The notes below the pieces were generated by a model, which saw only the letters and a program-made list of their open reading frames with translations, was not told the origin of the DNA and did no database searches. The translations under genes and the position numbers were made by a program. From NCBI GenBank assembly GCA_001695595.3, contig MBPM02000072.1, positions 372,001 to 436,000 on the forward strand: a stretch of DNA of 64,000 nt, read 5' to 3'. This stretch comes from Plasmopara viticola (Eukaryota > Oomycota > Peronosporomycetes > Peronosporales > Peronosporaceae). Below are positions 35,671-48,268 of the stretch, piece after piece (within the stretch, counting starts at the first letter, position 1; each line of letters starts with the position of its first letter).

Positions 35671-38600
35671 AGTCTCGGACCAAGACCGGGCTCAAATGGA
35701 AAGTGAGCCTTACATCCGGCTGGCCATGCTCACAGCGGACTATCCGCAGCTCGATAGTCCGATAGAGCAAATGCATCGTGTCATAAAAGACGAATGATTT
35801 TATTTGTGCGCGGACACGCGAAATTGTTTAGAAAACGTGCTTATTTACTTTGAACAATGTCGTATATGCCTTACCAGGCTACATGTTTTCATCTTTCGCT
35901 ATCACCACTATGGGCTGCTGGTTTTAGCTCTCTTACAGCGCGAATAAAAGTTGAAGGCATGGTGTCAAAGAAATTTAGTGTTTACGACGCATACGAGACA
36001 AAAAGGTCAGAGTCTGCGATATATAAGAAAACGTTGCCCACGGGAAGGGAAGAAATTACAAGACAAAGCTTTGAGGAAAATTTGACAGAAGTGAATCTTA
36101 CAAGCTCATTTACAAGTACAGTAGCTGCTGTCTCTTAGGCTAAATCTTGCATGTGCTTCATTGGACCGCCATAGCCAATGGAATCTCGGCGTCCGCACTC
36201 GAGAATTCTATGAATGCGAACGCTTTCCGTGTTTTATTTAGACGTACTTTGTCAATATTATGATTCAATTTATGATAACATGTACAGTCGTGGAAGGCCG
36301 ACCGTCAAGATTTTAATCTGAGCAGAGAGACACACAACCATTGACCTATAGGGATTGCGTTGAGAGACTTGTTTACGAAGCAGTAAGACAAAAATTACTT
36401 GTGGCTCGAAAGGAAGGTAGCGAGATCTCGTTAGCTCAGACCTGCGGCATTTAGAGCCTTTCTTTGTTGCAAGTCGATAATGCCGGCATTAAAATTCACG
36501 ACTCCAGCGTTGGGCAGCCGCAAGCGACATCAAAGCGTAGAGCACGCAACTTTTAATCAATGCTGAAACACAATTCCCTTCGATAAAGAGATATAGCGTT
36601 TCTACCACGTGCTAATCATTATAGATCCACGCTACCGCCGAATTCAAACCCAGCATCTTGTTTAGTGGAGGACATATCCTCGTCCCAAGGACTCATGGGC
36701 TTACTTAGTCAACTTTGCTTTGACGTCGTAGACTCACTTTATCGTGAAAATTAGCGTCTTGGACAAGACAACGACTTTTGTCACTTTACTTAGACGCATG
36801 CTGAGTTCATTTCAAGGTCCCCACCCACCATTGCAGAGAAAAAGATGATGTTACGGATCGTAGGTTGCATTACGACAGTAAACTGAAGTTCGTCGACCAG
36901 GCGGACTGGTACAGAGACACCGCTCTGCATGCACATCGACATCGTTAGAACTGGTGTTATGTGCGAGCAGAAAGAACATCATCTTGTCTTTTTGTCTAAA
37001 GTCTATATAAAAAGATTCCTTATTCCCAGACTTTTTATGTGGCGTAACTCCCATCAGTAGGGTTCATGCCGCGACTCAAGTGCACAAGGAGTAAATGACT
37101 GGGTGGAGTAATGTAATAGAAGTCATTGATTGCAAAACGAAATTCGATAAGTCACGTCTCCACCCTTGTTGTGTGGTTAATACTGTACTTCAGATGATGC
37201 TCGAACCATTACATGTATACTGTTACACATTGTGGTGATACCGCCAGCTAGTTTAATACACACTGAACTCCTTTGGTTCCGCTAAGTTTCTTCTCTTTCG
37301 ACCAGTCTATACAGCATGTACTTTTGCTGAATACACAAATTTTAGGACTTGTATAGCCTTAACGAGTGATCTAAAGATACCCTTCGATGATATCCAGCTT
37401 ACGCCATACTATATTGGGCCACATACTTGCAAGCCCGTGCGTCTCACACCGCACGCTCATGAGGGTCAGTAATTTCAATGCGGTCCGCCATGCTCCAAGG
37501 CCTTTCTTTGATCAGGTAAGTAGCCAAGACTGCAAAAAGTTGCTGGAACAGCATGCTAAGCTCATTCTAAAAAGGGCTCAATTCACCACTGCATGGGCAT
37601 TGCGCAAGGGATTATGATGACCTTAAAGCGCAATACGACCTTTATCTGGTGATCGACGACGAGTCTATAGCCAAGCAAATCATTGCCAAAGGATCCACTA
37701 CAGTCTCTCACCAAATTTGCTAAAGCTGTCTGTAGTGCAAGTAAAATGTAGATCGTTTTGTACATTTGTCTATAACGCGTAAAAAACGTTTGTCATCTTT
37801 AGACATTTCAAGCGTTAATTTCACTAATACGATTCGAGTACTTGTGTTGAGTTTATAATCCATTATTAATTGAACCGTTTCTTAGGAAGAACAATTTGCC
37901 GCATGGGTCTTATTCGAAGCCGAAGCCTTCATGCCACGTGCACGCATTGTTTTGATAGTTGCATTTCTGAAAACAACCACCTCGTCATGAGAAAAGTTTG
38001 GGAAACACGCGTGTATCATCCCACTGTAAATACACGTCGTACTGTTATGCCTCATCAAGATGGTTTCACGCCTAAGTGAAGACGCTGGTAATGCATCAAA
38101 AACGTCTGTGGCGTCAGAACAGTCCTGCTTAAGTTAGACCTCATTCGCTCTCAATGTGAGGACATCCCCTTTCATTGCCTGACAATTGAATTAAGAAGCA
38201 ATCGTCCTTTTCATTAAGGATAATTATGTCCCAGCATAGTTTGCGAAGCACTGCGTACTTTTGGCGACCGACATCTGGCTGACCCACACAGAAATCGGGA
38301 TGCTTTAGCGCCGACGATTTCAATGACACCACGCAGACATGCATTAGGTACCACAGCTCTGGGACAATCAGATCTTATTTTGGGCCTCAAAAAGAGCATT
38401 TGCTGCATTGCTCCGCGCGCAGTCGCTCAACGCGTTCCGCTAAGACCAACGGGTGTAGCTCTCTCTAACCAGATTTGAATTATGGCGTTTGGCCTCCCGT
38501 GACTAAGCGAGAGTACAACAAGGTGCCGAGCCCCTATTTGCCTGGTTTTGATAATAACTTGGCGTAATTTTATTAAAAAAAAACACTGAATGTATCCGCA

Positions 38601-38825
38601 TCCTTAAGGGTAATTTAAGCGCATACGCCAAAATTCTTTGTGCTATAGTCTCTAGCAGCCCGATGAAACACGGACGAGGTTATGTTCATGAGACCGCATC
38701 TACTGTACCTGTAAATGAGCTCGCACAAATTTTGTTTTTTAGAATACTTTTTCTCTCTGATAGAAAAAATCACGTAACTTTAGTATTTTGTCTCGTACAA
38801 GTCGTAAAACACTAAGCCTCTCTGC
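35671..38825. other. Spacer between inverted arms
   Basis: About 3.1 kb between the two inverted copies. It has only short frames, no recognised domain and no RNA gene. Confidence 0.5.
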
Positions 38826-39620
38826 GATTTACAATGTTGTCTGAATACCCCAACGATGCCGATTGTGTCCCGAACAGCCGCAAAGGGAATTGTTTCGCTC
38901 ACTAGGTCAACGAAGATTGTATGATCTGTTTTACCTTCCGAGTAAACTTGCAGACCGAGCACAAAAATCATACTGATAGACAGACAGTAGCGAAAAAGCG
39001 CCGACAATGTTATGAATGGTGCGTTCGCATTTGACAAAAAAAACATCCGTTGCCGCATTTGGCATGTGTGCACATATACATTGATCAACTTATACAACTC
39101 GGGCTACCGATAGCAGGTATTTACCAAGCCGTTTCTTTTTTCTCGACTGAGATGACCGCAAGGCAGCATATCATGAGCTTACAATATTTAGAGCCATTAT
39201 AATAAGAAAAAATATGTGGTGGGTCACATTGATTAGTGCTAAGCACAGCAGCTCGACTTCCATCGATTCTCGATGAAGCCTCGCGCGCTGCACAGATCAT
39301 TCTTGTCTGAATGTACTCAAAGCTGACCGCTTTTTTGAAATTTTGGTTGAGCATGTCACCTGGTGGGCCACGAACAATACCTGCTTGGAACAAGCTGCTG
39401 TGACATGAACTAGCTAATTGTCTGGGGGACGTAGCAACGTATCATCAAAAGGATATTGCTTCTCCGGCCTCTTTTTACCTTTTAGTAATAAATCGCAAAA
39501 AAAAGTCTAAGTAAGACGATATTTTGTGCAAAGTGAGGTGCTGTGTTGCGGTACGTAGCGAGCATGATTTTCATCGATCCCAAATCGCTTAATGACTCGC
39601 AGGTTAGCGTGGACCTAGCG
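38826..39620 (-). repeat. Inverted repeat, right arm (partner 34860-35670)
   Basis: Reverse-complement counterpart of the left arm. The translated block IDGSRAAV then NQCDPPHI is on the minus strand (39121-39393). Similarity fades beyond about 39620 and below about 38826. Confidence 0.6.
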
Positions 39621-42559
39621 AGGGTATGCTGTGTCGCAAGTAGATCTTTGTCAAAACCTGGGCAATTTGTTTTACAAGTCTTAACCTTTTAATTTCTGAG
39701 CTTGATCATTCGATCTCGCCAGTCAGCGTATGCTGTAGCAACGAGCGACTCGATGGCAAAATTTGACGATCGGCAGTCACCACTGAGCAAAAAATCTGGA
39801 TCTATAAAAGATCAGATTGGTAAAGTGAAAAACCTTGTGATTTCTTTTTTGATTTAAGCATTCCTAACTTTTATCTATCTCCTGTCAAAGGTTTCGGACA
39901 ATGGCCTTGTCACGTGTGTGTTTTTCGTACTCTACTTGTATCGGTAACCAGCGACACTCGACCCCTTTTTAAAGGTTTTGAGCTTCATAAAACCGGCCAT
40001 TTTTAAAGCTAACAAACTATAAAGATAGTTGGCATAAAGCTCATTCGCGCGCACACCCCTGGGCACTGCTACCTCGTGAACAGTATGATTCTTCAAGTTT
40101 GTATTCCCTTGCTCTACTCGACTTCAGTTTGAAATTGTCTTGGGTGTATACACCTTGTAAAATGTAAGCAAATGTTTGACCAAATGATCAAGCGTTGCAG
40201 GCACGTCTAAAGCCTCGAGAGTTTGACCAGCAATTCTATAGAAATTCGATTGGGGTGCTTACCATATTACCGGTGTGTCACTCTCTCGCGAAAAGGGTCC
40301 GTTATGTGCGCTAACTAAATCGAAGGCTTTGCACATTGATTATCCTCGTCATGTTGTTTGTTACACACCCTTTCTACGATTTTACGTCTATTCTGGGAGT
40401 TAATCGTATAATAAGTTTTAAAAGAATCTGTTCTTCCGGACCATTGTTGCCTGAAGTGCATACAGTAATGCGTAAGTGGTATCACATCGATCCTTTGGCA
40501 AAGAGCACTGTCGTATCGCACGAACTCTATCGGGTGGTGACGTCAAGTCGGGTTTTCAACGTACCTTTTTTTACTCCGGGTAATCGGATCCTATGTTTTT
40601 TTAGATCGAAAAAGTTCTCCGTACGTTGAGTCTTCTAAGACCGCTTCATCGAATAGTGATGAGAAGAAGACCTTTGTCATGTCGAATGACCACTGCCTCG
40701 GCCATGTTGTCGGTTTTATAAGCCTCTTCGAGCTCCGCCAAAGACATCTCCTTCGCCTTGATAGAGCGTCAGCTGATCCAGGCTAATGTTGTACCGGTAT
40801 ATTGCGATAAGGTTACACAACCAAATGGCATCGCCACGTTCAAATATGTCTTCCTCAGACCCTCACAAATCAAGACAAGACATGTTAAGCTATTTATTAT
40901 GCGCCATATGTTGGCGCCTTCTTTTAAAAAGGATCTACGATATTGCCGAGTCGACCCGTACTGTTCGCGTCGACATGATTGCGTCTACATTTACTTTGAT
41001 GTCTGGCAAAGGCTGTAGTCAATCATTGTCATCGCTTGGCGAAACTTGCGTCGCTTCAAGTGCATAAGAAGGGTAACGCACCGATCGTCTTGATCTATGG
41101 TGGACCATGTTACCCCGAACGTACAGCGTAAGCTGTCCGAGAAACTACTAGCTTTACTCTATGAGTGTTGCTCATGCTTTTTCAAATGCATCGATAGTGC
41201 TCGCCCTTAAACATTGAGGTGATAGCCAATGATAGCGTTCTCGAGTCTATCTTCATGGAGCAAGCAAAACTAAGTAGGAAATGTTTAATTACACTCACAG
41301 CCATCGATTTTTTTTTATGTTCGACCGTGGTTTGGAAAAAAAAGTATCGTCCACAATAGCGCGCGAGTGTTGTGTCGTACAATCACCGCATAGTGAATCA
41401 CGTGAGTTCCGTATTTGCTAAGCACCGACCGTTATATTCCTGGTACATGTCTTGGCACTTGTACTCTACGCCGTCTTTTTAACATTTGTACTCGACACCG
41501 TCATTGTCACTCATGATATTTCAAATCCTAAAACGCTGACCTACTCGGTCTAGTGCTCACCACAGCAGAGACTCAACTTTAAACACAGGTAGGTTCGAGG
41601 TGCTCCCAACCTCAGCTATAACAAACAGCAAGTGCAAGGCACTATCACCAAAAAACTTTCCGGATGGATTAACCGAGATGCTAAATACAATGACCCTCGC
41701 TCCTGCCGCTAAGGGAACAGTGTAAATGTCACATTTGCGTGCTTGCAGAGTCTTAGCATATAGCTCAATTTTTTCGACAGTGGAGAGTCGTGAGTAGTAA
41801 TTGACATCTTGGAGTTGATGAAGTCAATCGACAGAGCGGAGCTCTTTCCTAGCAGACAACCCACGCATTCCATTTTCCCGTGATATAGTTGACCCGATGG
41901 TTTTGGTTTGTTAAGCCTTGGTAGACTTGATACCCTAAGAGCAAATGGCGAGTAGAAAGCATCGACGGATGACCATCTATTGTCCCTCAAGTGGGCGTTG
42001 ACCTTCACAATTAAGGACTACATTTACGTACTTCACCACAAAATTGCTATATATATACTCACTTTTCTTCGCAATACTATCTGTGGCTCACCGCAGGCCG
42101 AGGCAAGAATAGAGGACTTCATGCCTTTAAAAAAATGAACTTGATTCTATAAATTTTACTCATACTCTATGTGGTGTTCTACTTAGACCTCAGCCACGAT
42201 ACATATTCTAACGCATCTCGTTAACAGATGCATGCAGCTTTCAATAGAACACCTTTAAACCCATGATTGACATGAACCTAATATTGTCAAAGGAAAGTTG
42301 GGCGCTGCCGCGGCAGGAACCACCTCAAACTGAATCAAACCTACTTTCTGGATGAACATAACAAAAATTGTTTTATCACGATGTTCAGATATATTCTGTT
42401 TTTTACTTCCAAGAAAGGCTCTATGTATTATATACCTAGAAACAATCGATCAAATTTTTGAGTGCAAGTTACTGGAACAGAATAATCTCTAATCTTTGTA
42501 AAGAACGCTTGTTTGCGACTTCTGTGCCTCCTTATTCGATCGGCATGAAAGCTTCAATG
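39621..42559. other. Gene desert, right part
   Basis: No intact gene. One open fragment on the minus strand (41557-41823) is listed separately. The other frames are short and unrecognised. Confidence 0.5.
41557..41823 (-). pseudogene. Open reading fragment of unknown origin
   Basis: An 88-codon open stretch without a start codon (includes STVEKIELYAKTLQ and VFSISVNPSGKFFGDSAL) ends at a TGA. A second coding-like frame overlaps its upstream end out of phase (41709-42008), which suggests a frameshift or a lost intron. The amino-acid pattern looks protein-like, but I do not recognise the family. Confidence 0.25.
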
Positions 42560-45047
42560 TTAACAGCTCTCCTGTTTAACCATTAGCGAAGGCAGCACTT
42601 GCTTGCAAACTGTGGCAATTGCGTCCAGCTTTTCACGTGCCGCATTGTCGGAAAGTTGGACGACGGTAGCATGGAGAGTACCCACGTCCACTGACGCGCG
42701 TAAAGTTGTGACGCTAAGCAGCACTTCCAGTAATTTAAGCGTCACAATGACAAGATCCACATCTTCTTCGTAAAGCGGCCATCGAGCTAGCGGTTCAACA
42801 AGCGTTTGAGTGACTATGCGCGAATTTGCCACGCAATACGATGCCACATGCTCACGAAGCTTTTGATCAGTCTGAATCAAATCGTGCAAAATCAATAACG
42901 AGTGCACATTTTCCAAAGACACGACTGGGTCGAGTAAAAAGCTGATGAAATCACTGATCCACGGATGAGCTTCAACCTGCAATCGATCGATAAAACTTGA
43001 ATTTTATTGTTCCATTACCCGATACAATCGAACTCACGTACCCGAAAGTCGTCACTTTGAGCGCATCCAACGAGAACCGTGGCAACAGCTTCTGTCCGAA
43101 GACGCAAAAACTTTCCCCACTGTGACCCATTCAGCATTGCCGGCAATAAAGGCAGCACGAGTTCATTCGCCAGTGGGTACATCGCTTCCCGACACGCTGC
43201 TGCAACACGCGTGAGACCTGACACAATTCGATTGCTCGTGGACTGGGAGTACCGATCCAGTTGCTTGATCGCTTGGCAAAGGGTCACGACAGCAAGCTGA
43301 CGTCCCAATGCGTATTCACTTTGAGCTTCTGGAATCGAAGACGCACGCAATATTGCCAAAACATCGCCGTACACGCGTGGATCAGCAAGGGTGCCAGCAA
43401 TATTATGCAGAAAGTCGACCTGAAGTAAAAGTAAATTAGCTGCATCCGGGTGGTGTAGCCAGGCAAGAAAAGCCTCTACGAGCGTGTGGCGAATCGAAGA
43501 ACATGCTGCCTTTGCACTGCGTCGCTCGGTGGAGTGTTTTTTGGGAAACAAAGCCAAGGCAACCTGTTCAACACGCACAAGTGAAGCGTTAGTTGTAATT
43601 GATATATCCATTTAGCTCATTATTGCGCACCTCGAGCCGAGACATAATTGTACCCATGACTGTAAAAGCTTCTTCGAGCGTGGAAGCAGCAAGATGCTGC
43701 TGTGTCAAGCAAATGTCACGAATTGACTCGAGCAAAGCGTTGACGAACTCAAAATCAACAAGTGTCGTCAACTTCGCTTTGTCTAATCTACACGGGCAAA
43801 TCAAGGACAATCAGTACAGCATAGTTAATATCCAAGTCACTTCACGTACGCATTGGTGAGTTCAAGAAGAGGGGTATGAAGTGACAGCGCAGTGTTTACC
43901 ACAATCTCCACGGGAGCGTCACTTGCAATGACGCGATAAATGACAGCCAATGCCTGAGCAGCAACCATTCGCCGCGTATCGATATCCAACCACGCACAAA
44001 GCACCTTGCAGCATTCCTGCACCAGTATTTTCAAAGCTGCGAATGTCGTTCGTTTCGCTTCATCTTCGTCCACCGTTTTGGCCTTATTTGTCGACAAATT
44101 AATGGCAGTCTCATACGATTGTTTCGTTTCATCGCCTTCCATTTCTTCGACAAATGTCGGCAGGGACAACAACGCAAATGCATTACGTGTCGTAGATGGA
44201 AACTCGGCTTCTAAAAGCACAGCAATTGTGGCAGCCAACTCGACTTTAACTCCATCAGCGACTTGTGATTCCAAGTCGTCAGCATTGACTTTTGTCACAA
44301 GCTGCAACAAGTGAGTCAATCCTTCTGTCAGAATAAGGGCTTGTGTAGCCACGTGTGTTTGCAATGCTACAGCCACAATCTCGCACGTAGGTCGTAAGAG
44401 CGCATTCATTCTTTGTGCCAGGTGTTCTGTGCCAACACTTTTGTCGTGAAAAAGCAAAAGGAGCCACTGCAATAGCTTTGAAACGTCACACGCTGGTACT
44501 TGATCACTGAATGACTCGAGAATTCGTGTCGACCCCATCAATGCCACGGCTTTCAGTCCGTAATGACTCTTGTGCGTCCATACTGGATATTGCAGTACCT
44601 TGTCAAACGCATTGCGGTAGCGCTGCAGTATTGGCGTCATGGCTTGTTTTTCAGTCACATAGCGAATAGTCTACATAAAGATTCGAGATGAGTGTGGGGT
44701 CATTGTACCAATCCTGCAAACAGTCGTGTACCAATGACGCTGCGGACAGCAAAGTACCCAACTCGACTTCATGGTCGTGAGACAGAGGCTGGTCATCGGG
44801 TGGCAACGGTAAAAACTCGTCAATAGCATCGTCCAACTCCTCAATCACTTGTTGCACGAAAATGAGTGTGGCATCTACACCGATACTCGTGGAGTGCACA
44901 CACTCTTGTACGTACGCTAAACGATGAATTGCAAATAGTAAATGCAAAGGCAGTCTTGTTGAATCAAAGGATGGCAAACGTACACGCAACGCCTCCTGAT
45001 TGAGGATCTAATAAGGCGCGCGCTAGGTCGCGCTGCACGCGGCGCAT
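42560..45047 (-). CDS. Helical-repeat (HEAT/ARM-like) protein of unknown function
   Basis: Exons (minus) ending at 44732, then 44670-43850, 43787-43631, 43563-43042 and 42976-42560, join in frame; introns are 61-67 nt. With the first exon the protein is about 730 aa. It is Leu/Ala-rich and almost wholly helical, with paired helices typical of HEAT/ARM solenoids (LLQWLLLLFHDKSV, LPLLPAMLNGSQW, VIVTLKLLEVLLS). I do not recognise the family. The first exon is uncertain: from 44995 downward the frame is good (QEALRVRLPSF), while the likely start at ATG 45047 (MRRVQRDLARALLDPQ) is out of phase with it by one base. Either a short intron with acceptor CAATCAG, a sequencing error or a real frameshift would explain this. 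Confidence 0.7.
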
Positions 45048-46571
45048 GTTGGTAGTAATACCGGTAGCCAGGTACCGGTACAATGAGCGTGTTGGTCGTG
45101 CCAATAAATTTCAAAGGGAATTTACGCCAGCCATTATTTTACTGTCGCCAAGTTATCTCTCCTTTAAAGAACGCAATTCTGTGGTCATCGGCAATGAAAG
45201 CTTGACAATAAGCACGCAGGCACCCTCAGTGCCGTTTAATTGGTACCGCATCCACCACCGTGATTCGGTCCGCTTCTGCTAAACCTGACTTGTCGGCTGA
45301 TTGCAACTACTTCAAAGTGTCAGACAGTACTGCTGTAAAAAGTGTGTGTACCTTAAATCTTAGGGTACAAATCTGCCTTCAAAGGGCTGACGACATCGCC
45401 GAGTTGTGCGTAGTGTTCGATTTAATAGCCTGTCAGTGAGATGATGCTGTGCACGAGGTGGACACGGCAAGGCACGAATCAGCATGAAGGTGCAATGGCA
45501 AGCATTCCCTCGAGCGAAAAAAAACCTTCGTAATAACCTTTCTCGGTGGCTGATTTTTTTAGAGCCGGCCTGCATCACCTCATTGCTGCATGCAACTGTC
45601 TTGTCAAAGGCTTGATCCAACGCTTCGTGGGTCTGCGCAAAGGAATAAAAAGGACAGATAAAAACCACCCGCGTTACGTGCCTGGCATCTTGGCGCCCTT
45701 ACTGCCGACTTTGCGCTCACGATGGATCGACTGTAATGAAGGTTCAAATTCTACAAGGCGGCTATCGAAGAACGAGGCGGGGAACGAATGTCCGTGCACA
45801 TTTGCTGCGCTGTCTTCTTTTTGCCTATTTTTTTACCTCATCTGTGTCTTTCTGCGTCGTCCCTTCCGCGAGGTCTTATACTTGAGCATCAAGTGCGAGT
45901 ATCACGGTCGAAATGGAACTCTTGTGCAGTTGCCGCACTCTAACGTTTCCAATAAATTCGAAGACCACTTCCTGCCTTGTCTGCCGCTTGATTCTCTGGC
46001 TCACTTTCCCTCCACCTCCTGTCAGCTGACGCCAACTGCGAGGTGTCGCTTGGGGGTGCAACCCATTTTCCATCTCTGCCGAGGAATACAGCACCAGTGT
46101 CAATTCCGAGCGCCGATAGTGACAGGACAATAAAAAAAAACTGCGTGAAATTAAAACTTTTCCTGCGCGATGGTACTTTCTTGTACTTTACGCCGCGCGT
46201 CTGACTTCCAGCCTTTCCATCTGGATCACTTCCCATCGATTTTCCTTAAAACGTCGAGAATCATCACGACAGACCCCTGTCTTCCACGTCGTTTGTTCTC
46301 CGACATTCCGTTGCTGCGTGTGAGCACGCCTTGCAGTTGTTGTGATCTCGTCGTTTTGTCAAACGCTGACTATCTATCGTCCCAACCTTTCGAACTCGAC
46401 GTTTTCAAATCGGCGATGTAGCCAACTTATAGAAATGTGTAAAAAGTGGGCAGTACTCAACAAAAACAAGAACAAAACGGGATAATAGATCATGTCTCGA
46501 CGCAGCATCGATTCGAGAGGGGGACCGACTCACCATCACATTTAAACGAAGCTCAAAGCAGTTAGTGAAAC
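45048..46571. other. Upstream spacer of the HSF gene
   Basis: This spacer holds the divergent upstream regions of the helical-repeat gene and the HSF gene. A 195-codon plus-strand frame (45546-46133) opens at an ATG but shows no domain, no biased codon use and no homologous pattern, so I treat it as chance. A long 5' leader for the HSF gene could lie here. Confidence 0.5.
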
Positions 46572-48182
46572 ATGACGTCGGGAGGCGGCACGAAACTTGC
46601 CGGAGAAGCCACTGAGCTCCACCCACTGCGGATCCGTGTCATGACCCACGCGTCCCCGGAGCCAGACAGCTTGGACACTCCGGACGACACCGCTGGACGT
46701 CGGCGACCACGGCGCGAAGAGGCTGCATTGTTTCTAGAAAAGACGTATGAACTCTTGGAGCGCTGTCCACCCGAAGTCGCGAGCTGGACGAATCGAGGCG
46801 ATAGCTTTGTCGTGAAACAGCCTGCCGCCTTTGCTGAGCACGTGATCCCGACGTACTTTAAACACCGCAAGTTTAGCTCGTTTGTGCGGCAACTGAATCT
46901 CTATGGCTTTCGAAAAGTGCGCGCGACGTCAGCATCGGCTCTGGTCGACGATGCCGAGACGGGGGCGGAAGAAGATGCGAGTCCAAAGGACTGGTGGGAG
47001 TTTCGACACGAACGGTTCGTCAGAGGCCGAAGAGATTTGCTCTGTGAAATCAGAAGACGCTCGCCTAGCGATGCAAGAGTGTTTACGCCACTGGGCGCTG
47101 GGACTCCCGTGGAACGCGTCGAGTTTGAAGAGCTGCGTCTTGAAGTCAACGGCTTACGAGATGAAATGCAAAAGATGCAGCGCACGAACGAGCATCTTAT
47201 GGGTTTACTGCACAACCTACTACAGCGAATGAGCAGACCTGAGACGGAAGGCGGCGTCAGCACGAGCCGACACGAGTACAGTCAGACGCCAAGCTTTGGC
47301 ACGTCGCCGTCGGTAGCTCAAAGTCAACATAGACCGCTTCCATCCATTACGTTGCCGAGTCCAACCGCTGGCGCCAGCCTCAGTGGACCTCAACAAGCCT
47401 TACTTCAACTTCGTCAGGGACTGCAGCCTCCGAGTACCCCGCGGGATATCTTGACACCACGGACCCCTGGTACAGGTACCTTTCAATTACGCCCCGTCCA
47501 GTCGCTGATGGTAAAGCTGAGTCCCGGTAGCCGTCCAAGTTCGAGTCCGCGCCCATCGCATACGTACGTCCGTACTCCTTCGTTTAGCCAACAACAGCAA
47601 GGGCAGCTCAAACACAATCAGCAGCGCTGGTTCCAGACAAAACCTTCTCCCAAAGCCCACCAGTCGCCGCTCAAGCGATTGCGCCTCGACTCGACGACTC
47701 CAGTGTCAGAATCGCACACTGGCTTTGGTCTCCCCTCTCCAGAAGACGTTGCAGTGCATGAATTGAGTCGAATGGCCTCCGAGATTCGCACAGAGCTGCT
47801 CGCTTGCATAACGGCGCGTGTGACGGGCTTTTTGCGCGTGCACCGCGAGCAGACCGACTTGACGCGTGACACTGATGCCGAAGCGGTGGCTAAAGCTGTT
47901 GGCTCGGACATTCGTCAGAAACTCGCGCTCTTGCAAGCATCCACGAGCACGTCGGACCCCATGCTCTTGGATGTCGAAACTACGTGCATGTATCGCGTGG
48001 AAATTCTCAAATTTATCTCTCGCGAGTTGCCACGCGCTGTCCAAGATGCTGTGGACAAGCGATTTCCAGCTTCCGAACGGATGAAACAGCGGTCAGCTAA
48101 AGACCGCTCTCTGCTTGCGTTGCTCGTGCAAAAGGCGCAAAAGGCACTGGAATGTCAGATGCACATGGAGACTGCCCAGTGA
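46572..48182 (+). CDS. Heat shock factor (HSF)-type transcription factor
   Basis: Single exon, 536 aa, ATG at 46572. The HSF DNA-binding domain spans residues about 52-164: FLEKTYELLE, then SWTNRGDSFVV, the recognition helix FSSFVRQLNLYGFRK (101-115) and WEFRHERFVRGRRDLL. An insert of about 20 acidic residues precedes the last block. A heptad region (about 183-220, FEELRLEVNGLRDEMQKMQ) should serve for oligomerisation. The remainder is Ser/Pro/Gln-rich, followed by a helical segment near the end. HSFs bind inverted nGAAn units in heat-shock and stress promoters; oomycetes have many paralogues, so the target set is unknown. Its stop is 86 bp from the convergent CDC6-like stop. Confidence 0.93.
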   Translation: MTSGGGTKLAGEATELHPLRIRVMTHASPEPDSLDTPDDTAGRRRPRREEAALFLEKTYELLERCPPEVASWTNRGDSFVVKQPAAFAEHVIPTYFKHRKFSSFVRQLNLYGFRKVRATSASALVDDAETGAEEDASPKDWWEFRHERFVRGRRDLLCEIRRRSPSDARVFTPLGAGTPVERVEFEELRLEVNGLRDEMQKMQRTNEHLMGLLHNLLQRMSRPETEGGVSTSRHEYSQTPSFGTSPSVAQSQHRPLPSITLPSPTAGASLSGPQQALLQLRQGLQPPSTPRDILTPRTPGTGTFQLRPVQSLMVKLSPGSRPSSSPRPSHTYVRTPSFSQQQQGQLKHNQQRWFQTKPSPKAHQSPLKRLRLDSTTPVSESHTGFGLPSPEDVAVHELSRMASEIRTELLACITARVTGFLRVHREQTDLTRDTDAEAVAKAVGSDIRQKLALLQASTSTSDPMLLDVETTCMYRVEILKFISRELPRAVQDAVDKRFPASERMKQRSAKDRSLLALLVQKAQKALECQMHMETAQ

Positions 48183-48268
48183 GGACCGAAGGAGATATAG
48201 TAATTTTAATATTTTGGGGTGAACTTTCGAGGGGGTTTGTACTACTTGTTAGAATAGTAGTCGATCTG

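Noticed and set aside
45546..46133. 195-codon plus-strand frame
   Set aside because: It has no domain, no splice continuation and unremarkable codon use, and lies in the promoter space of the HSF gene.
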